This document shows positions 8,341 through 18,516 of a DNA stretch of 55,614 nt, in pieces (positions within the stretch are counted from its first letter, which is position 1; each line of letters begins with the position of its first letter). This DNA comes from Nitrospira japonica (lineage in GTDB: Bacteria; Nitrospirota; Thermodesulfovibrionia; UBA6902), in the NCBI GenBank assembly GCA_020723105.1, contig DYJL01000019.1:1-55614 (forward strand), read 5' to 3'. Below the pieces are notes generated by a model. It saw only the letters and a program-made list of their open reading frames with translations, searched no databases and was not told the origin of the DNA. Both the position numbers and the translations under genes were made by a program.

Positions 8341-9679
8341 TCTTAGCGCCGGAAGTATGTGGCAAAACATATGGAGTATGTCATGGCCCATGCTGCTTGT
8401 CATGTTCTTCAATTTCTTTGTCGGCCTTACCGACGTATATGTTGCTGGTTTTCTGGGCCCTGAAATTCAGGCCATTGTAGGTTTTGTCAGCCAGCTCTAT
8501 TTTTTTATCATTATTGTTGCAAACGCCATCAGTATTGGTACGGTTGCTCTGCTATCAAGGGCTGTCGGCGCCGGCAAGTACGATGAGGCCCTGTCTGTAG
8601 CAAGGCAATCCCTGCTCTTTGGAATTGCATGCGCCCTGGCGCTTACAGGGGTCTGCCTAATTTTACAGGATCAAATTATCTCGCTTGCGGGTTTTACAGG
8701 AAAGGTCCGGCAAATCGCCGTGGACTTCTTTGTGATTTTTGCGTTCTCTCTTGCGCCAAATTATATTGTGCTGCTGGCAAATGCAATTTTCCGTGCCAGC
8801 GGCGAGGTAAAACTGTCTCTGCTCGCTATGTTCTTTACCAGTCTGATTAATATCGCCCTGAATTTTCTTCTGGTCTTTGGCCTGTTTTCATTTCAAGGCC
8901 TTGGATACAGAGGCATCGCTCTCGCCACTGCAAGCGCCATGTCCGCAGGCATGATTATATGCTTAATCCTTTTCAGATGGAGCCGATGGAAAAACATCTT
9001 TTCAGGTGCGTGGCGTGTATCAGCAGACCTGGTCCATCGGATTTTCCTTTTGAGTTGGCCTGCTGCCCTCATCCAGATATCGTGGAATGCAGGTAACGTG
9101 GCCCTCTATAATCTTCTCAGCCGTCTTCAGGAGGGAAGTATTACGGCAATGGCAGCGCTTACCAACGGATTGAGAATAGAAGCCGTCCTCTATCTCCCAG
9201 CTTTCGCCCTCAACATGGCGGCATCAGTGCTGATAGGCCAGAATCTTGGCGCGGGTGCAATTGAGAGGGCGGAAAAAATCGGCTGGAAGATATCCCTTTC
9301 AGGAGCAGCTGTTGTCAGTATAATGGCATTGCCGGTCTTTATATGGGCTGCGGATCTTTCTGCACCAGTAGCAAAAGACCAACGCGTGCTCGCTGAAACT
9401 ATCCAGTATCTGAGGATTACTATGTGGTCCGAACCTTTTATGGCAATCAGTGTTATTCTGGCAGGATGCCTCATGGGCGCAGGCGATACAAAAGGGGTTA
9501 TGTTCGTCATTGTAAGCGCCTTGTGGATTATTCGGTTGCCGCTCGCATATTTCCTCGCAGTGGTTATAGGGTACGGCGCTTTTGCCGTCTGGCTATCTAT
9601 GGTTCTGTCAATGTTCTTTCAGGGCCTTGCCATGACCATCCGGTTCAGAAACGGCCATTGGAAAACCATGAAGATTTGA
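8306..9679 (+). CDS. MATE family efflux transporter
   Basis: This is a multidrug and toxic compound extrusion protein of the inner membrane, normally a Na+ or H+ antiporter. The 457 residues form about 12 membrane helices in two related halves, each with a family pattern: WPMLLVMFFNFFVGLTDVYV in the first, SWPAALIQISWNAGN in the second. The start is a TTG at 8306 inside the end of darP; a later ATG at 8357 would cut into the first helix region. A GC-rich hairpin at 9693 follows the stop. Confidence 0.9.
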   Translation: MNNLKKQTKVIDLSAGSMWQNIWSMSWPMLLVMFFNFFVGLTDVYVAGFLGPEIQAIVGFVSQLYFFIIIVANAISIGTVALLSRAVGAGKYDEALSVARQSLLFGIACALALTGVCLILQDQIISLAGFTGKVRQIAVDFFVIFAFSLAPNYIVLLANAIFRASGEVKLSLLAMFFTSLINIALNFLLVFGLFSFQGLGYRGIALATASAMSAGMIICLILFRWSRWKNIFSGAWRVSADLVHRIFLLSWPAALIQISWNAGNVALYNLLSRLQEGSITAMAALTNGLRIEAVLYLPAFALNMAASVLIGQNLGAGAIERAEKIGWKISLSGAAVVSIMALPVFIWAADLSAPVAKDQRVLAETIQYLRITMWSEPFMAISVILAGCLMGAGDTKGVMFVIVSALWIIRLPLAYFLAVVIGYGAFAVWLSMVLSMFFQGLAMTIRFRNGHWKTMKI

Positions 9680-9692
9680 GAAGCAAAAGAAG

Positions 9693-9711
9693 AGGGGGGC
9701 AAGCCCCCCCT
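9693..9711. terminator. bidirectional hairpin between MATE gene and glnA
   Basis: AGGGGGGC and GCCCCCCCT form a strong 7-8 bp stem with an AA loop between two convergent genes. A short T-rich stretch follows on the minus-strand side. It likely ends transcription of both the MATE gene and glnA. Confidence 0.6.
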
Positions 9712-9717
9712 TGCAGA

Positions 9718-11130
9718 TTAAATATCAAAATACAGGAAGAACTCATAAGGATGCGGCCTTAATCTGAGCGCATCAACTTCATTTTTCCTCTTGTATGCTA
9801 TCCATGTTTTAATCGCGTCTTCTGTGAACACATTGCCTTTCAGCAGAAATTCATGGTCTTCTTCAAGATGATTGAGTGCTTCTTCAAGAGTTCCTGGCAT
9901 TGTCGGCACATTTGCAAGCTCTTCTGGTCCGAGATCATAAATATCCTTATCGAGAGGTTCGCCAGGGTGGATTTTGTTTTCTATTCCATCCAGTCCTGCC
10001 ATAAGCATGGCTGAAAACGCAAGATAGGTATTGCATGACGGATCAGGGAACCTTACCTCTACCCTCTTGGACTTGGGGCTTGCAGAGTAAGTCGGGATCC
10101 TGATTGATGCAGAGCGGTTTCTTGCAGAGTATGCGAGATTGACCGGCGCTTCAAACCCGGGGGTTAGTCTCTTGTAAGAATTGGTAGTCGGATTGGTAAT
10201 TGCTGCAAGCGCCTTTGCATGCTTTAACACGCCCCCGATATAGTAAAGCGCCATGTCGCTAAGTCCTGCATAGCCATTGCCTGCAAAGAGAGGCTTGCCG
10301 CCTTTCCAAATGCTCTGATGGCAATGCATTCCGGAGCCGTTGTCACCAAATAAAGGTTTTGGCATAAAGGTCACTGTCTTGCCGTGACGCCTTGCGACGT
10401 TTTTGATGATATATTTGAAGAGCATATTTTTGTCGGCCATATTGACCAGAGAATCAAATCTCATGTCAATCTCTGCCTGTCCAGCCGTTGCAACTTCATG
10501 ATGTTCCCTTTCAACATAGATGCCGACTTTTTGCATCTCCAGAACCATCTCGGTCCTGATATTTACCTGACTGTCGGTCGGTGGCACCGGGAAGTAACCT
10601 TCCTTGTGCCTCGGCTTGTATCCAAGGTTGGGGTTCTCCTCCCTGCCTGAATTCCAGATGCCTTCTACAGAGTCTATAAAGTAGTACCCGCTGTTTGAGG
10701 TCTGGTCAAATCTGATTCCATCGAAAATGAAAAATTCTGCTTCTGGCCCGAAATATACGGTATCGCCCACACCCGTTGATTTCAGGTAAGCCTCGGCCTT
10801 CTGCGCTATATATCTTGGATCTCTTGTATAAAACTCCTTTGTTATGGGGTCCACGATATTGCAGATTAAGCTAATTGTCGGATACTCCATGAAGGGATCC
10901 ATAAATGCTGTTTTAGGATCAGGAATTATAAGCATGTCAGATGTGTGAATTGCCTGCCATCCCCTGATAGAAGATCCGTCAAAGCCGAGTCCCTCTTCAA
11001 ATATCTCCTCCTTTAATTCTGCTATCGGCACTGCAAAATGCTGCCAGATGCCGGGAAAATCAAGGAACTTGAAATTTGCCATAACAGCCTTGTTTTCCTG
11101 CGCCATCTTGATTACGTCTTTTGGTGTCAT
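9718..11130 (-). CDS. glnA: glutamine synthetase, type I
   Basis: It makes glutamine from glutamate, ammonia and ATP, in the cytoplasm as a dodecamer. The 470 residues match GSI length. The N-terminal beta-grasp domain has [10 protein letters not shown] and [10 protein letters not shown]. Active-site blocks are [38 protein letters not shown] and [18 protein letters not shown] near residue 405 carries the tyrosine that is adenylylated in GSI-beta enzymes, so covalent control is likely. A strong ribosome binding site (AAGGAGG) precedes the start. It ends the minus-strand series amt, glnK, amidotransferase, glnA, though a repeat (11174-11248) separates it from the amidotransferase gene. Confidence 0.97.
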   Translation of the reverse strand: MTPKDVIKMAQENKAVMANFKFLDFPGIWQHFAVPIAELKEEIFEEGLGFDGSSIRGWQAIHTSDMLIIPDPKTAFMDPFMEYPTISLICNIVDPITKEFYTRDPRYIAQKAEAYLKSTGVGDTVYFGPEAEFFIFDGIRFDQTSNSGYYFIDSVEGIWNSGREENPNLGYKPRHKEGYFPVPPTDSQVNIRTEMVLEMQKVGIYVEREHHEVATAGQAEIDMRFDSLVNMADKNMLFKYIIKNVARRHGKTVTFMPKPLFGDNGSGMHCHQSIWKGGKPLFAGNGYAGLSDMALYYIGGVLKHAKALAAITNPTTNSYKRLTPGFEAPVNLAYSARNRSASIRIPTYSASPKSKRVEVRFPDPSCNTYLAFSAMLMAGLDGIENKIHPGEPLDKDIYDLGPEELANVPTMPGTLEEALNHLEEDHEFLLKGNVFTEDAIKTWIAYKRKNEVDALRLRPHPYEFFLYFDI

Positions 11131-11173
11131 TGTATACCTCCTTTTGTTTTGATTTGTTTAATGTCTTGTTTCT

Positions 11174-11248
11174 GTCATTCCGACTTGTTCGGAATCTTTC
11201 TTTTTCATTTTGTTATATATAAGGAGATTCCGGACACGCCGGAATGAC
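11174..11248. repeat. inverted repeat, GTCATTCCG...CGGAATC family
   Basis: The arms 11174-11196 and 11226-11248 are 23 nt and match at 20 of 23 positions when inverted. They are separated by an AT-rich centre. This type of ends-paired miniature element is common in related genomes. Here it lies between the amidotransferase gene and glnA and could affect transcript read-through. Confidence 0.8.
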
Positions 11249-11266
11249 AAGAAAATAAATTCATAT

Positions 11267-11935
11267 TTATGAGAAAAATCCCTTATAAAAATTTTCCGCC
11301 CGTTCTCTATATTTAGCAAAAAATGATTCCGTCTCTCCTGCAATCTGTTGAAAATTCGGTTCATCCTTTAACCATTCCAGTATCATCTCCTTTCTCACCT
11401 CTATGTGAAACTGAAAGGCATACGCCCTTCTGCCGTATCTGAACGCCTGATTCGGATATAATTCTGAAGATGCAAGCCTCACTGCTCCTTCAGGTATATC
11501 AAATGTCTCGCCATGCCAGTGAAAAACAGTTGAGAGTTTAGAGTTATGAGTTAAGAGTGAAGAAAAGACCTCATCTTTCAATCCATCTTCAGTAGCAGAT
11601 ATAGCATACCAGCCTGTTTCCTCTTTGTGCCCTTTATAAACTTTTGCACCCAATGCCTTTGCCATTATCTGTGCACCAAGGCATATTCCTAATATTTTTT
11701 TGTCTTTTTCTGCAAAATCCCTGACCAGTTTCTCCTGCTCCCTGATATAGGAAAGTTCATCATTCACGCTCATGGGACCGCCCATCATTATCAGTGTATC
11801 GAAGGCATCAGGGGCCGGAAGCCTCTCTCCGGTTGATAATTCTACAATATGATAAGGTGCCTTCGCTATCCTGAGATAATCTTCTATAGTCCCTGGGCCT
11901 TCGGTCACTATGTTTTTACAAATCAGCACCGCCAT
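11267..11935 (-). CDS. class I glutamine amidotransferase-like protein
   Basis: The fold is a GATase1 domain like that of GuaA or CarA, which removes ammonia from glutamine. The nucleophile cysteine is in GICLGAQ (about residue 84). The histidine-glutamate pair is in FQFHIEV (about 173-179). At 222 residues it is a free-standing GATase with no synthetase domain, so the acceptor is unknown. It lies 23 nt after glnK and before glnA, pointing to nitrogen metabolism. Residues about 125-135 (LLTHNSKLST) are encoded by half a copy of the AGAGTTAAGAGT repeat, in a surface-loop position just before the conserved WHGE segment. Confidence 0.85.
   Translation of the reverse strand: MAVLICKNIVTEGPGTIEDYLRIAKAPYHIVELSTGERLPAPDAFDTLIMMGGPMSVNDELSYIREQEKLVRDFAEKDKKILGICLGAQIMAKALGAKVYKGHKEETGWYAISATEDGLKDEVFSSLLTHNSKLSTVFHWHGETFDIPEGAVRLASSELYPNQAFRYGRRAYAFQFHIEVRKEMILEWLKDEPNFQQIAGETESFFAKYRERAENFYKGFFS
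11532..11562. repeat. half copy of AGAGTTAAGAGT repeat inside a gene
   Basis: The run GAGAGTTTAGAGTTATGAG followed by TTAAGAGTGAAG matches one arm of the tRNA-spacer repeats at 145 and 520. It is in frame within the amidotransferase gene and does not interrupt it. Confidence 0.65.
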
Positions 11936-11958
11936 GTTTGATCCCTCCCTGCTTTTCC

Positions 11959-12359
<401 letters not shown>

Positions 12360-12366
12360 TCCTGTT

Positions 12367-13677
12367 TTATTGCGTATACCCGCTTTCACCATGTAATGAA
12401 TGATCCAGCCCCACAAACTCCGCTTGCGCATCAACCCGTAAACCGGTAGTAGCATCAATTACTTTCAGGATTATATAAGTCATTACAAATGCAAAAACAA
12501 TGGTTGCAATTACAGCCTGAAGCTGTATATTTAACAGTGACGGGTTGCCGAAGAACAACCCGTTCTGACCTGCCGGGTTTATATCTTTGGATGCAAAAAG
12601 CCCCACTGCCAATGTTCCAATAACGCCACCAACTCCATGCACCCCCACTACGTCAAGGGAATCGTCGTAACCGAACTTGTTTTTCAGATTTACTGCCTTA
12701 TAACATACAAATCCTGCAACAAGCCCTATTACCAGTGCAGATACAGGACCGACAAAGCCCGATGCAGGAGTAATAGTTGCAAGACCCGCCACAGCTCCTG
12801 TTGCTGCACCGAGTACGGTCGGCTTACCGCGCTGCACCCATTCTGCTGTCACCCATGCAATGGTTGCCGCGCACGATGCAAGATGTGTTACTACGAATGC
12901 CGATGTTGCGGTTGATCCTGAAGCCACTGCACTTCCGCCATTGAAGCCAAACCATCCAAACCAAAGGAGGGCGGTCCCTAAAAGTGTCATTGTAAGATTA
13001 TGAGGCGGCATCGGCTCAACACCGTGACCTCTCCTTTTTCCGACCATTATTGCTGCAGCAAGCGCGGCTACACCGGAGCTGATGTGTACTACAATGCCTC
13101 CCGCAAAATCCAGCGCGCCCATATTTCTCAGCCACCCGTCAACGCCCCATACCCAGTGGGCCAAAGGAAAATAGACAAGTGTGCTCCAAAGAACAAGAAA
13201 CAATATATATGCAGAAAATTTAAACCGTTCTGCAAAAGCCCCTGTTATCAAAGCAGGTGTTATAGCCGCAAACATCATCTGGTATATCATAAAGGTCTGA
13301 TGAGGTATGGTTGCCGAATAATCAGGGTTCGGAAGCAGGCCGACACTATTCAACCCTACCCAGTCAAGACTGCCTATCACGTGCCCTATATCAGGGCCAA
13401 AGGCCAGGCTGTAGCCATACAAAACCCACAATATTGATATAACACCAAGCGCAATAAAGCTCTGCATTATCGTACCAAGAACATTCTTTTTTCTGACCAT
13501 TCCGCCGTAAAACAGCGCAAGCCCCGGGGTCATAAGCATAACAAGGGCAGTTGATATGAGCATCCATGCCGTATCTCCGCTGTCGACAGTTTGAGCATCC
13601 CCGGCAATAGTTATACCAGGATACAGTAAAATCAGTGAAACCAAACTACTCGCAATTGCGATGAACTTTACATTCAT
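12367..13677 (-). CDS. amt: ammonium transporter (Amt/Rh family), copy 1
   Basis: This inner-membrane trimeric channel takes up ammonium. It has 436 residues, with a signal-like N-terminus (ends near IAGDAQ) and 11 membrane helices. Diagnostic blocks are ALVMLMTPGLALFYGGMVR, FPLAHWVWG (first pore histidine) and DVVGVHGVGG (second pore histidine). The tail [13 protein letters not shown]-type segment is the conserved C-terminus that meets GlnK. The start has GGAGG upstream. A sigma-54 promoter (13709-13726) lies just upstream, giving a leader of about 20 nt, and glnK copy 1 follows. Confidence 0.96.
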   Translation of the reverse strand: MNVKFIAIASSLVSLILLYPGITIAGDAQTVDSGDTAWMLISTALVMLMTPGLALFYGGMVRKKNVLGTIMQSFIALGVISILWVLYGYSLAFGPDIGHVIGSLDWVGLNSVGLLPNPDYSATIPHQTFMIYQMMFAAITPALITGAFAERFKFSAYILFLVLWSTLVYFPLAHWVWGVDGWLRNMGALDFAGGIVVHISSGVAALAAAIMVGKRRGHGVEPMPPHNLTMTLLGTALLWFGWFGFNGGSAVASGSTATSAFVVTHLASCAATIAWVTAEWVQRGKPTVLGAATGAVAGLATITPASGFVGPVSALVIGLVAGFVCYKAVNLKNKFGYDDSLDVVGVHGVGGVIGTLAVGLFASKDINPAGQNGLFFGNPSLLNIQLQAVIATIVFAFVMTYIILKVIDATTGLRVDAQAEFVGLDHSLHGESGYTQ

Positions 13678-13708
13678 AGCGCCTCCTTCGAATTTTTAGA
13701 CTTAATGT

Positions 13709-13726
13709 AAGCAAGCGCTATGCCAA
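13709..13726 (-). promoter_or_regulatory. sigma-54 promoter for amt-glnK-amidotransferase
   Basis: On the minus strand the sequence is TTGGCATAGCGCTTGCTT. It matches the -24 TGGCA and -12 TTGCT boxes with GG-to-GC spacing typical of RpoN. Transcription would start near 13698, about 20 nt before the amt start codon and its GGAGG. Paired palindromes lie 43 bp upstream. Confidence 0.88.
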
Positions 13727-13767
13727 ACCAAACCTATTGATTTGATTGGTTTCTTAATAATTTTTCA

Positions 13768-13799
13768 GCTACAATTTTGTAGTCGCTACAATTTTGTAG
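13768..13799. promoter_or_regulatory. tandem palindromes, likely activator sites for amt copy 1
   Basis: GCTACAATTTTGTAG occurs twice as an exact direct repeat (13768-13782 and 13785-13799), 17 bp apart. Each copy is a CTACAA-TT-TTGTAG palindrome. They lie 43 bp upstream of the -24 box, a normal place for an enhancer-binding protein. Similar ACAA/TTGT palindromes lie at 16689-16735 before the second amt operon. They do not match the textbook NtrC or NifA sites. Confidence 0.75.
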
Positions 13800-13803
13800 G
13801 ATT

Positions 13804-15590
<1,787 letters not shown>

Positions 15591-15605
15591 CTTTTCCCTC
15601 CAGAG

Positions 15606-16337
15606 TTAAAAATCTATATCCAACTGCACCGTTGCAGTCGGTTTATATGTGCTTTCGTTGTATATGTCATAACCAAATATCACTCCAACGTTTGGCGCAA
15701 ATTTCCAGGCAATACCAAAACTCAATGCGCCGTAGCCGTTGTCACCGCCCTGATAATCTATCGCAGCCCATAGGTTGTCCGATATCTCCGAAATCGTCCT
15801 GTCCCATGAAAGGAGCACCCCGTCATTATCCTTATTACCGTCAGTATCAACTAAAAGGTCCTTATTACCCGTGTAATATCCCGCTGACAATCTTCCAACC
15901 TTTCCGAGAGTCTTTGCTATAAGACCATAAAATATGTTGTAGTCAGTAACTTCACTCTTTGTGCCAAAGTCATATCCTCCGATTGCCAATGCCGGCGCTC
16001 CCTCAAACAGCGCTCCCTCCGGCGTTCCGAGTTTTGCATTAAATAACAACGGGTATGCATGCTCGCCGCCAGTATCCCTGTAATCAATTCCAACCTCAAG
16101 CTGCATTTTTTCAAACGGCAATACGCCCGTGGTTAACCCCAGATTCGTAATAGTCGGTTCTGTAGCGCCGTTCTGGCTTTTTGTTTTTATATAACTGTCA
16201 AAACCGAAATGTACTTTCTTGTACGGCTGGATATCCGTAGACGGAATCCATATTTGAGTTGAAGGCGTGGCATATGCAATTCCAGCCAAAAAAACGATTA
16301 AACTGATTTTCACTGCAAATACCCTGAAGATTTTCAT
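15606..16337 (-). CDS. predicted outer-membrane beta-barrel protein in the amt operon
   Basis: The 243-residue product has a signal peptide (MKIFRVFAVKISLIVFLAG, cleavage near AYA). It then has alternating amphipathic strands with aromatic ends, finishing TATVQLDIDF, a typical last barrel strand ending in phenylalanine. I do not recognise a named family. The ATG at 16337 is chosen because GGGAGGA precedes it and the signal peptide begins there. It sits between the Fis-type gene and amt copy 2, so it may let ammonium or another nitrogen source cross the outer membrane. This last point is inference from position. Confidence 0.75.
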   Translation of the reverse strand: MKIFRVFAVKISLIVFLAGIAYATPSTQIWIPSTDIQPYKKVHFGFDSYIKTKSQNGATEPTITNLGLTTGVLPFEKMQLEVGIDYRDTGGEHAYPLLFNAKLGTPEGALFEGAPALAIGGYDFGTKSEVTDYNIFYGLIAKTLGKVGRLSAGYYTGNKDLLVDTDGNKDNDGVLLSWDRTISEISDNLWAAIDYQGGDNGYGALSFGIAWKFAPNVGVIFGYDIYNESTYKPTATVQLDIDF

Positions 16338-16379
16338 GTGGTCCTCCCTAATTTTCTGTATCGCAGGCTGATGCCCGCT

Positions 16380-16408
16380 GTAGGGGCGAGGCACCGCCTC
16401 GCCCCTAC
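16380..16408. repeat. short perfect inverted repeat GTAGGGGCGAGGC
   Basis: The arms 16380-16392 and 16396-16408 are perfect 13-nt inverted copies with an ACC loop. It overlaps the stop region of the Fis-type gene and lies before the barrel gene. It could act as an attenuator or RNA-stabilising hairpin. Its ends match the REP-like family at 14156 and 49681. Confidence 0.75.
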
Positions 16409-16602
16409 AATTCTTTACTCTTAACTCTGTCTTTACCCCTTACCTCCTTCCTTATCCCGTATTTTCTTATCTTGTACCCAATCATTCTTTCTGTTATGCC
16501 GAGTTGCCTTGCGGCCTTTGCCATGATCCAGTTGCAGTCCTTAAGAGCCCTGATTATTTCCTCCTTCTCAATTTCTCTGATCTGATCCTTCAATGAGTTC
16601 AT
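16405..16602 (-). CDS. stand-alone Fis-type helix-turn-helix protein (NifA/NtrC C-terminus-like)
   Basis: This 65-residue protein is essentially only a DNA-binding domain of the kind found at the end of sigma-54 activators. The segment EKEEIIRALKDCNWIMAKAA followed by RQLGITERMIGYKIRKYGI forms the HTH_8 fold, with the recognition helix about residues 37-47. There is no AAA+ or receiver domain. The final residues (RVKSKEL) come from a repeat half copy. It heads the operon with the barrel protein, amt and glnK, under its own sigma-54 promoter. It could bend DNA, bind the palindromes at 16689 and 13768, or act as a competing regulator. Confidence 0.85.
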   Translation of the reverse strand: MNSLKDQIREIEKEEIIRALKDCNWIMAKAARQLGITERMIGYKIRKYGIRKEVRGKDRVKSKEL

Positions 16603-16628
16603 GGTTGTTTCCTTTAAATATCTCTTAG

Positions 16629-16645
16629 AGCTAAATCTGTGCCAG
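16629..16645 (-). promoter_or_regulatory. sigma-54 promoter for the Fis-barrel-amt-glnK operon
   Basis: On the minus strand CTGGCACAGATTTAGCT matches the -24 TGGCAC box and a GC-containing -12 box at the right spacing. The expected start of transcription is near 16619, about 17 nt before the ATG at 16602. The first palindrome lies 44 bp upstream of the -24 box, almost the same as at the other amt operon. Confidence 0.85.
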
Positions 16646-16688
16646 CGTGTAACATATTAATATTTAAGATATTTGGGGTTTTTAAGTT

Positions 16689-16735
16689 ACAACAATGTAT
16701 TGTTGTCCTACAAATTTGTCCTGCAATATTGTCAG
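16689..16735. promoter_or_regulatory. cluster of ACAA/TTGT palindromes, likely activator sites
   Basis: Three related palindromes lie side by side: ACAACAATGTATTGTTGT (16689-16706), CTACAAATTTGTCC (16708-16721) and CTGCAATATTGTCAG (16721-16735). The second is close to the CTACAATTTTGTAG copies at 13769 and 13786. Position and similarity point to one activator acting on both sigma-54 promoters. Confidence 0.72.
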
Positions 16736-16816
16736 TTTTGGTTAAAGTAATTAAGAACCATACCTGTTTAGTAGATTAATTGATGAAATTAACCAACATA
16801 ATTCGAAAGGATTGAT

Positions 16817-17077
16817 ATGCAACGCAGGGTTTCAGTTAATTTAGGCAACTTGGTGCTTTCACTCTCAGACGCAATGGATCTGGCAAGTCCCTCTCTGTGG
16901 CAGCATCAGCAGAGAACGGCATTTATCGTATGGGAAATGGGCCGGATTGCAAAGCTTTCTGATGTACGGATAGAAAACAGCTTTATAGCAGCGCTGCTTC
17001 ATGATATAGGCGCCTGCAAACGGGTTGATCTGCTCCCATTTATTCTTTTTTTGATTTTTTCTATACAAATTATCTAA
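16817..17077 (+). pseudogene. truncated HD-domain (HD-GYP-like) protein fragment
   Basis: The frame codes 86 residues that begin like a c-di-GMP phosphodiesterase of the HD-GYP type (LSLSDAMDLASPSLWQHQQR, then FIAALLHDIGA with the metal-binding HD). After residue 68 the sequence turns into hydrophobic residues unrelated to the family (LLPFILFLIFSIQII) and stops. The rest of the domain, including the GYP motif, is missing. A ribosome binding site (GAAAGGA) remains. It is probably a gene remnant; translation into a short product is possible but it could not have full metal-site activity. Confidence 0.75.
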
Positions 17078-17191
17078 TATAAAAAAGTTTTTATTTCCTC
17101 ACGTTGTTATGTATTAAGAAGTTCATAATTAATATCCCATAGTTGTTATTCCTCCCGAATCATCAGGGGGGCATAGAAGGAGAGATAATTT

Positions 17192-17956
17192 ATGATAAAA
17201 GCAGGAATCATAGGCGGCTCAGGACTTGATAATCCTGACATTCTCAAAAATGCTAAAGAAATCGCAGTAAAGACACCTTATGGCTCACCAACATCATCGC
17301 TTACTTGCGGAACGATTGAAGGAACCGATGTAGTTATCATTGCCCGACACGGAAAAGACCATTCCATTTATCCGTCAAAAGTGAATTTCAGGGCGAATAT
17401 CTGGGCCTTGAAAGAACAGGGCTGCACACATATCCTTGCATCAACTGCCGTGGGCTCTCTCCGGGAGGAAATCGCCCCCGGGCACCTCGTATTTCCCAAC
17501 CAGTTTATAGATCATACAAGGAAAAGGGAAACTACCTTTTTTGACGAAAATGTTGTTGTACATACACCTATGGCAGAGCCCTTTTGTCAAAACCTCACTG
17601 ATTTACTTGCCTCGTCCGCAGGAGAGTTGAATTTAACCTTTCATAAAAATAAAACTGTTATTACGATAGAAGGGCCGCGTTTTTCAACAAAGGCGGAGAG
17701 CCATATGTTCAGAAGCTGGAACGCTGATGTTATAAATATGAGTACGGTTCCTGAAGTAGTGCTTGCCAGAGAGAAAAAGATGCATTATGCAGCAATAGCA
17801 ATGTCCACAGATTATGACTGCTGGCATGAAGAAGAAGAGCCTGTAACGTGGGAAATGATTCTGAATACCATGAAGGAAAATGCAGACAATGTAATAAGGC
17901 TGTTTTTAAATGTCATTCCGAAGATAAAAAAATATAATGATATCTGTATAACATAA
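17192..17956 (+). CDS. mtnP: S-methyl-5'-thioadenosine phosphorylase (MTAP/PNP family)
   Basis: It splits 5'-methylthioadenosine with phosphate to adenine and methylthioribose-1-phosphate. The 254-residue protein has the N-terminal IGGSGL phosphate loop and the RHGKDHSIYPSKVNFRAN block. It continues with TAVGSLREEIAPG, TIEGPRFSTKAESHMFR and NMSTVPEVVLARE. The MSTDYDCW segment is the MTAP-type base-site signature, not a guanosine-specific one. A strong ribosome binding site (AAGGAGAG) precedes it. The adenine phosphoribosyltransferase gene follows after 19 nt, so the adenine released can be recycled to AMP at once. Confidence 0.92.
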   Translation: MIKAGIIGGSGLDNPDILKNAKEIAVKTPYGSPTSSLTCGTIEGTDVVIIARHGKDHSIYPSKVNFRANIWALKEQGCTHILASTAVGSLREEIAPGHLVFPNQFIDHTRKRETTFFDENVVVHTPMAEPFCQNLTDLLASSAGELNLTFHKNKTVITIEGPRFSTKAESHMFRSWNADVINMSTVPEVVLAREKKMHYAAIAMSTDYDCWHEEEEPVTWEMILNTMKENADNVIRLFLNVIPKIKKYNDICIT

Positions 17957-17975
17957 AGATTGAAAGGAGAAAACC

Positions 17976-18509
17976 ATGCCTATCAAATCAAAAATACGCA
18001 CCATTCCCGACCATCCCAAAAAAGGAATCATGTTCAGGGACATAACTACATTGATTAAAGATCCCGTAGGATTCAGGCTCGTAATTGATACTTTTACCCA
18101 AAGATATATTAAAGGCGATATCAATTACGATCTTATTGTTGGCATAGAGGCCAGGGGTTTTATTATTGGAGGCGCATTGTCTTACACGCTCGGCAAGGGG
18201 TTTGTGCCAATCAGGAAAGTTGGCAAGCTTCCGGCAGAGGTAGTAAGGCACGAATATCAGCTTGAGTATGGTACAGATACAGTAGAAATCCATAAGGATG
18301 CAATAACACAAGGGGCCAGGGTTCTTGTTGTTGACGATCTGCTTGCTACAGGCGGTACCGCGCTTGCGGCAGCAACGCTTATTGAAAAGCTTGGCGGCGC
18401 TGTTGCAGAAATGGCATTTATCGTCAACCTTCCAGATGTAGGCGGAGAGAAAAAGTTAAAAGAAAAAGGGTATAAGGTTTACTGTCTTACTGAGTTTGAA
18501 GGAGATTAA
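17976..18509 (+). CDS. apt: adenine phosphoribosyltransferase
   Basis: It converts adenine and PRPP into AMP. At 177 residues it is normal length. The N-terminus KSKIRTIPDHPKKGIMFRDI is typical of Apt, GIEARGFIIGGALSYTLG follows, and the PRPP-binding loop is VLVVDDLLATGGTA. GGAG precedes the start. It lies between the MTA phosphorylase and DUF1015 genes with short spacing, consistent with one operon. Confidence 0.95.
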   Translation: MPIKSKIRTIPDHPKKGIMFRDITTLIKDPVGFRLVIDTFTQRYIKGDINYDLIVGIEARGFIIGGALSYTLGKGFVPIRKVGKLPAEVVRHEYQLEYGTDTVEIHKDAITQGARVLVVDDLLATGGTALAAATLIEKLGGAVAEMAFIVNLPDVGGEKKLKEKGYKVYCLTEFEGD

Positions 18510-18516
18510 AAGATAA

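Noticed and set aside
13000-13437. A 145-codon plus-strand frame opposite amt copy 1
   Set aside because: It is antisense to a well-conserved Amt gene and has no ribosome binding site or family match.
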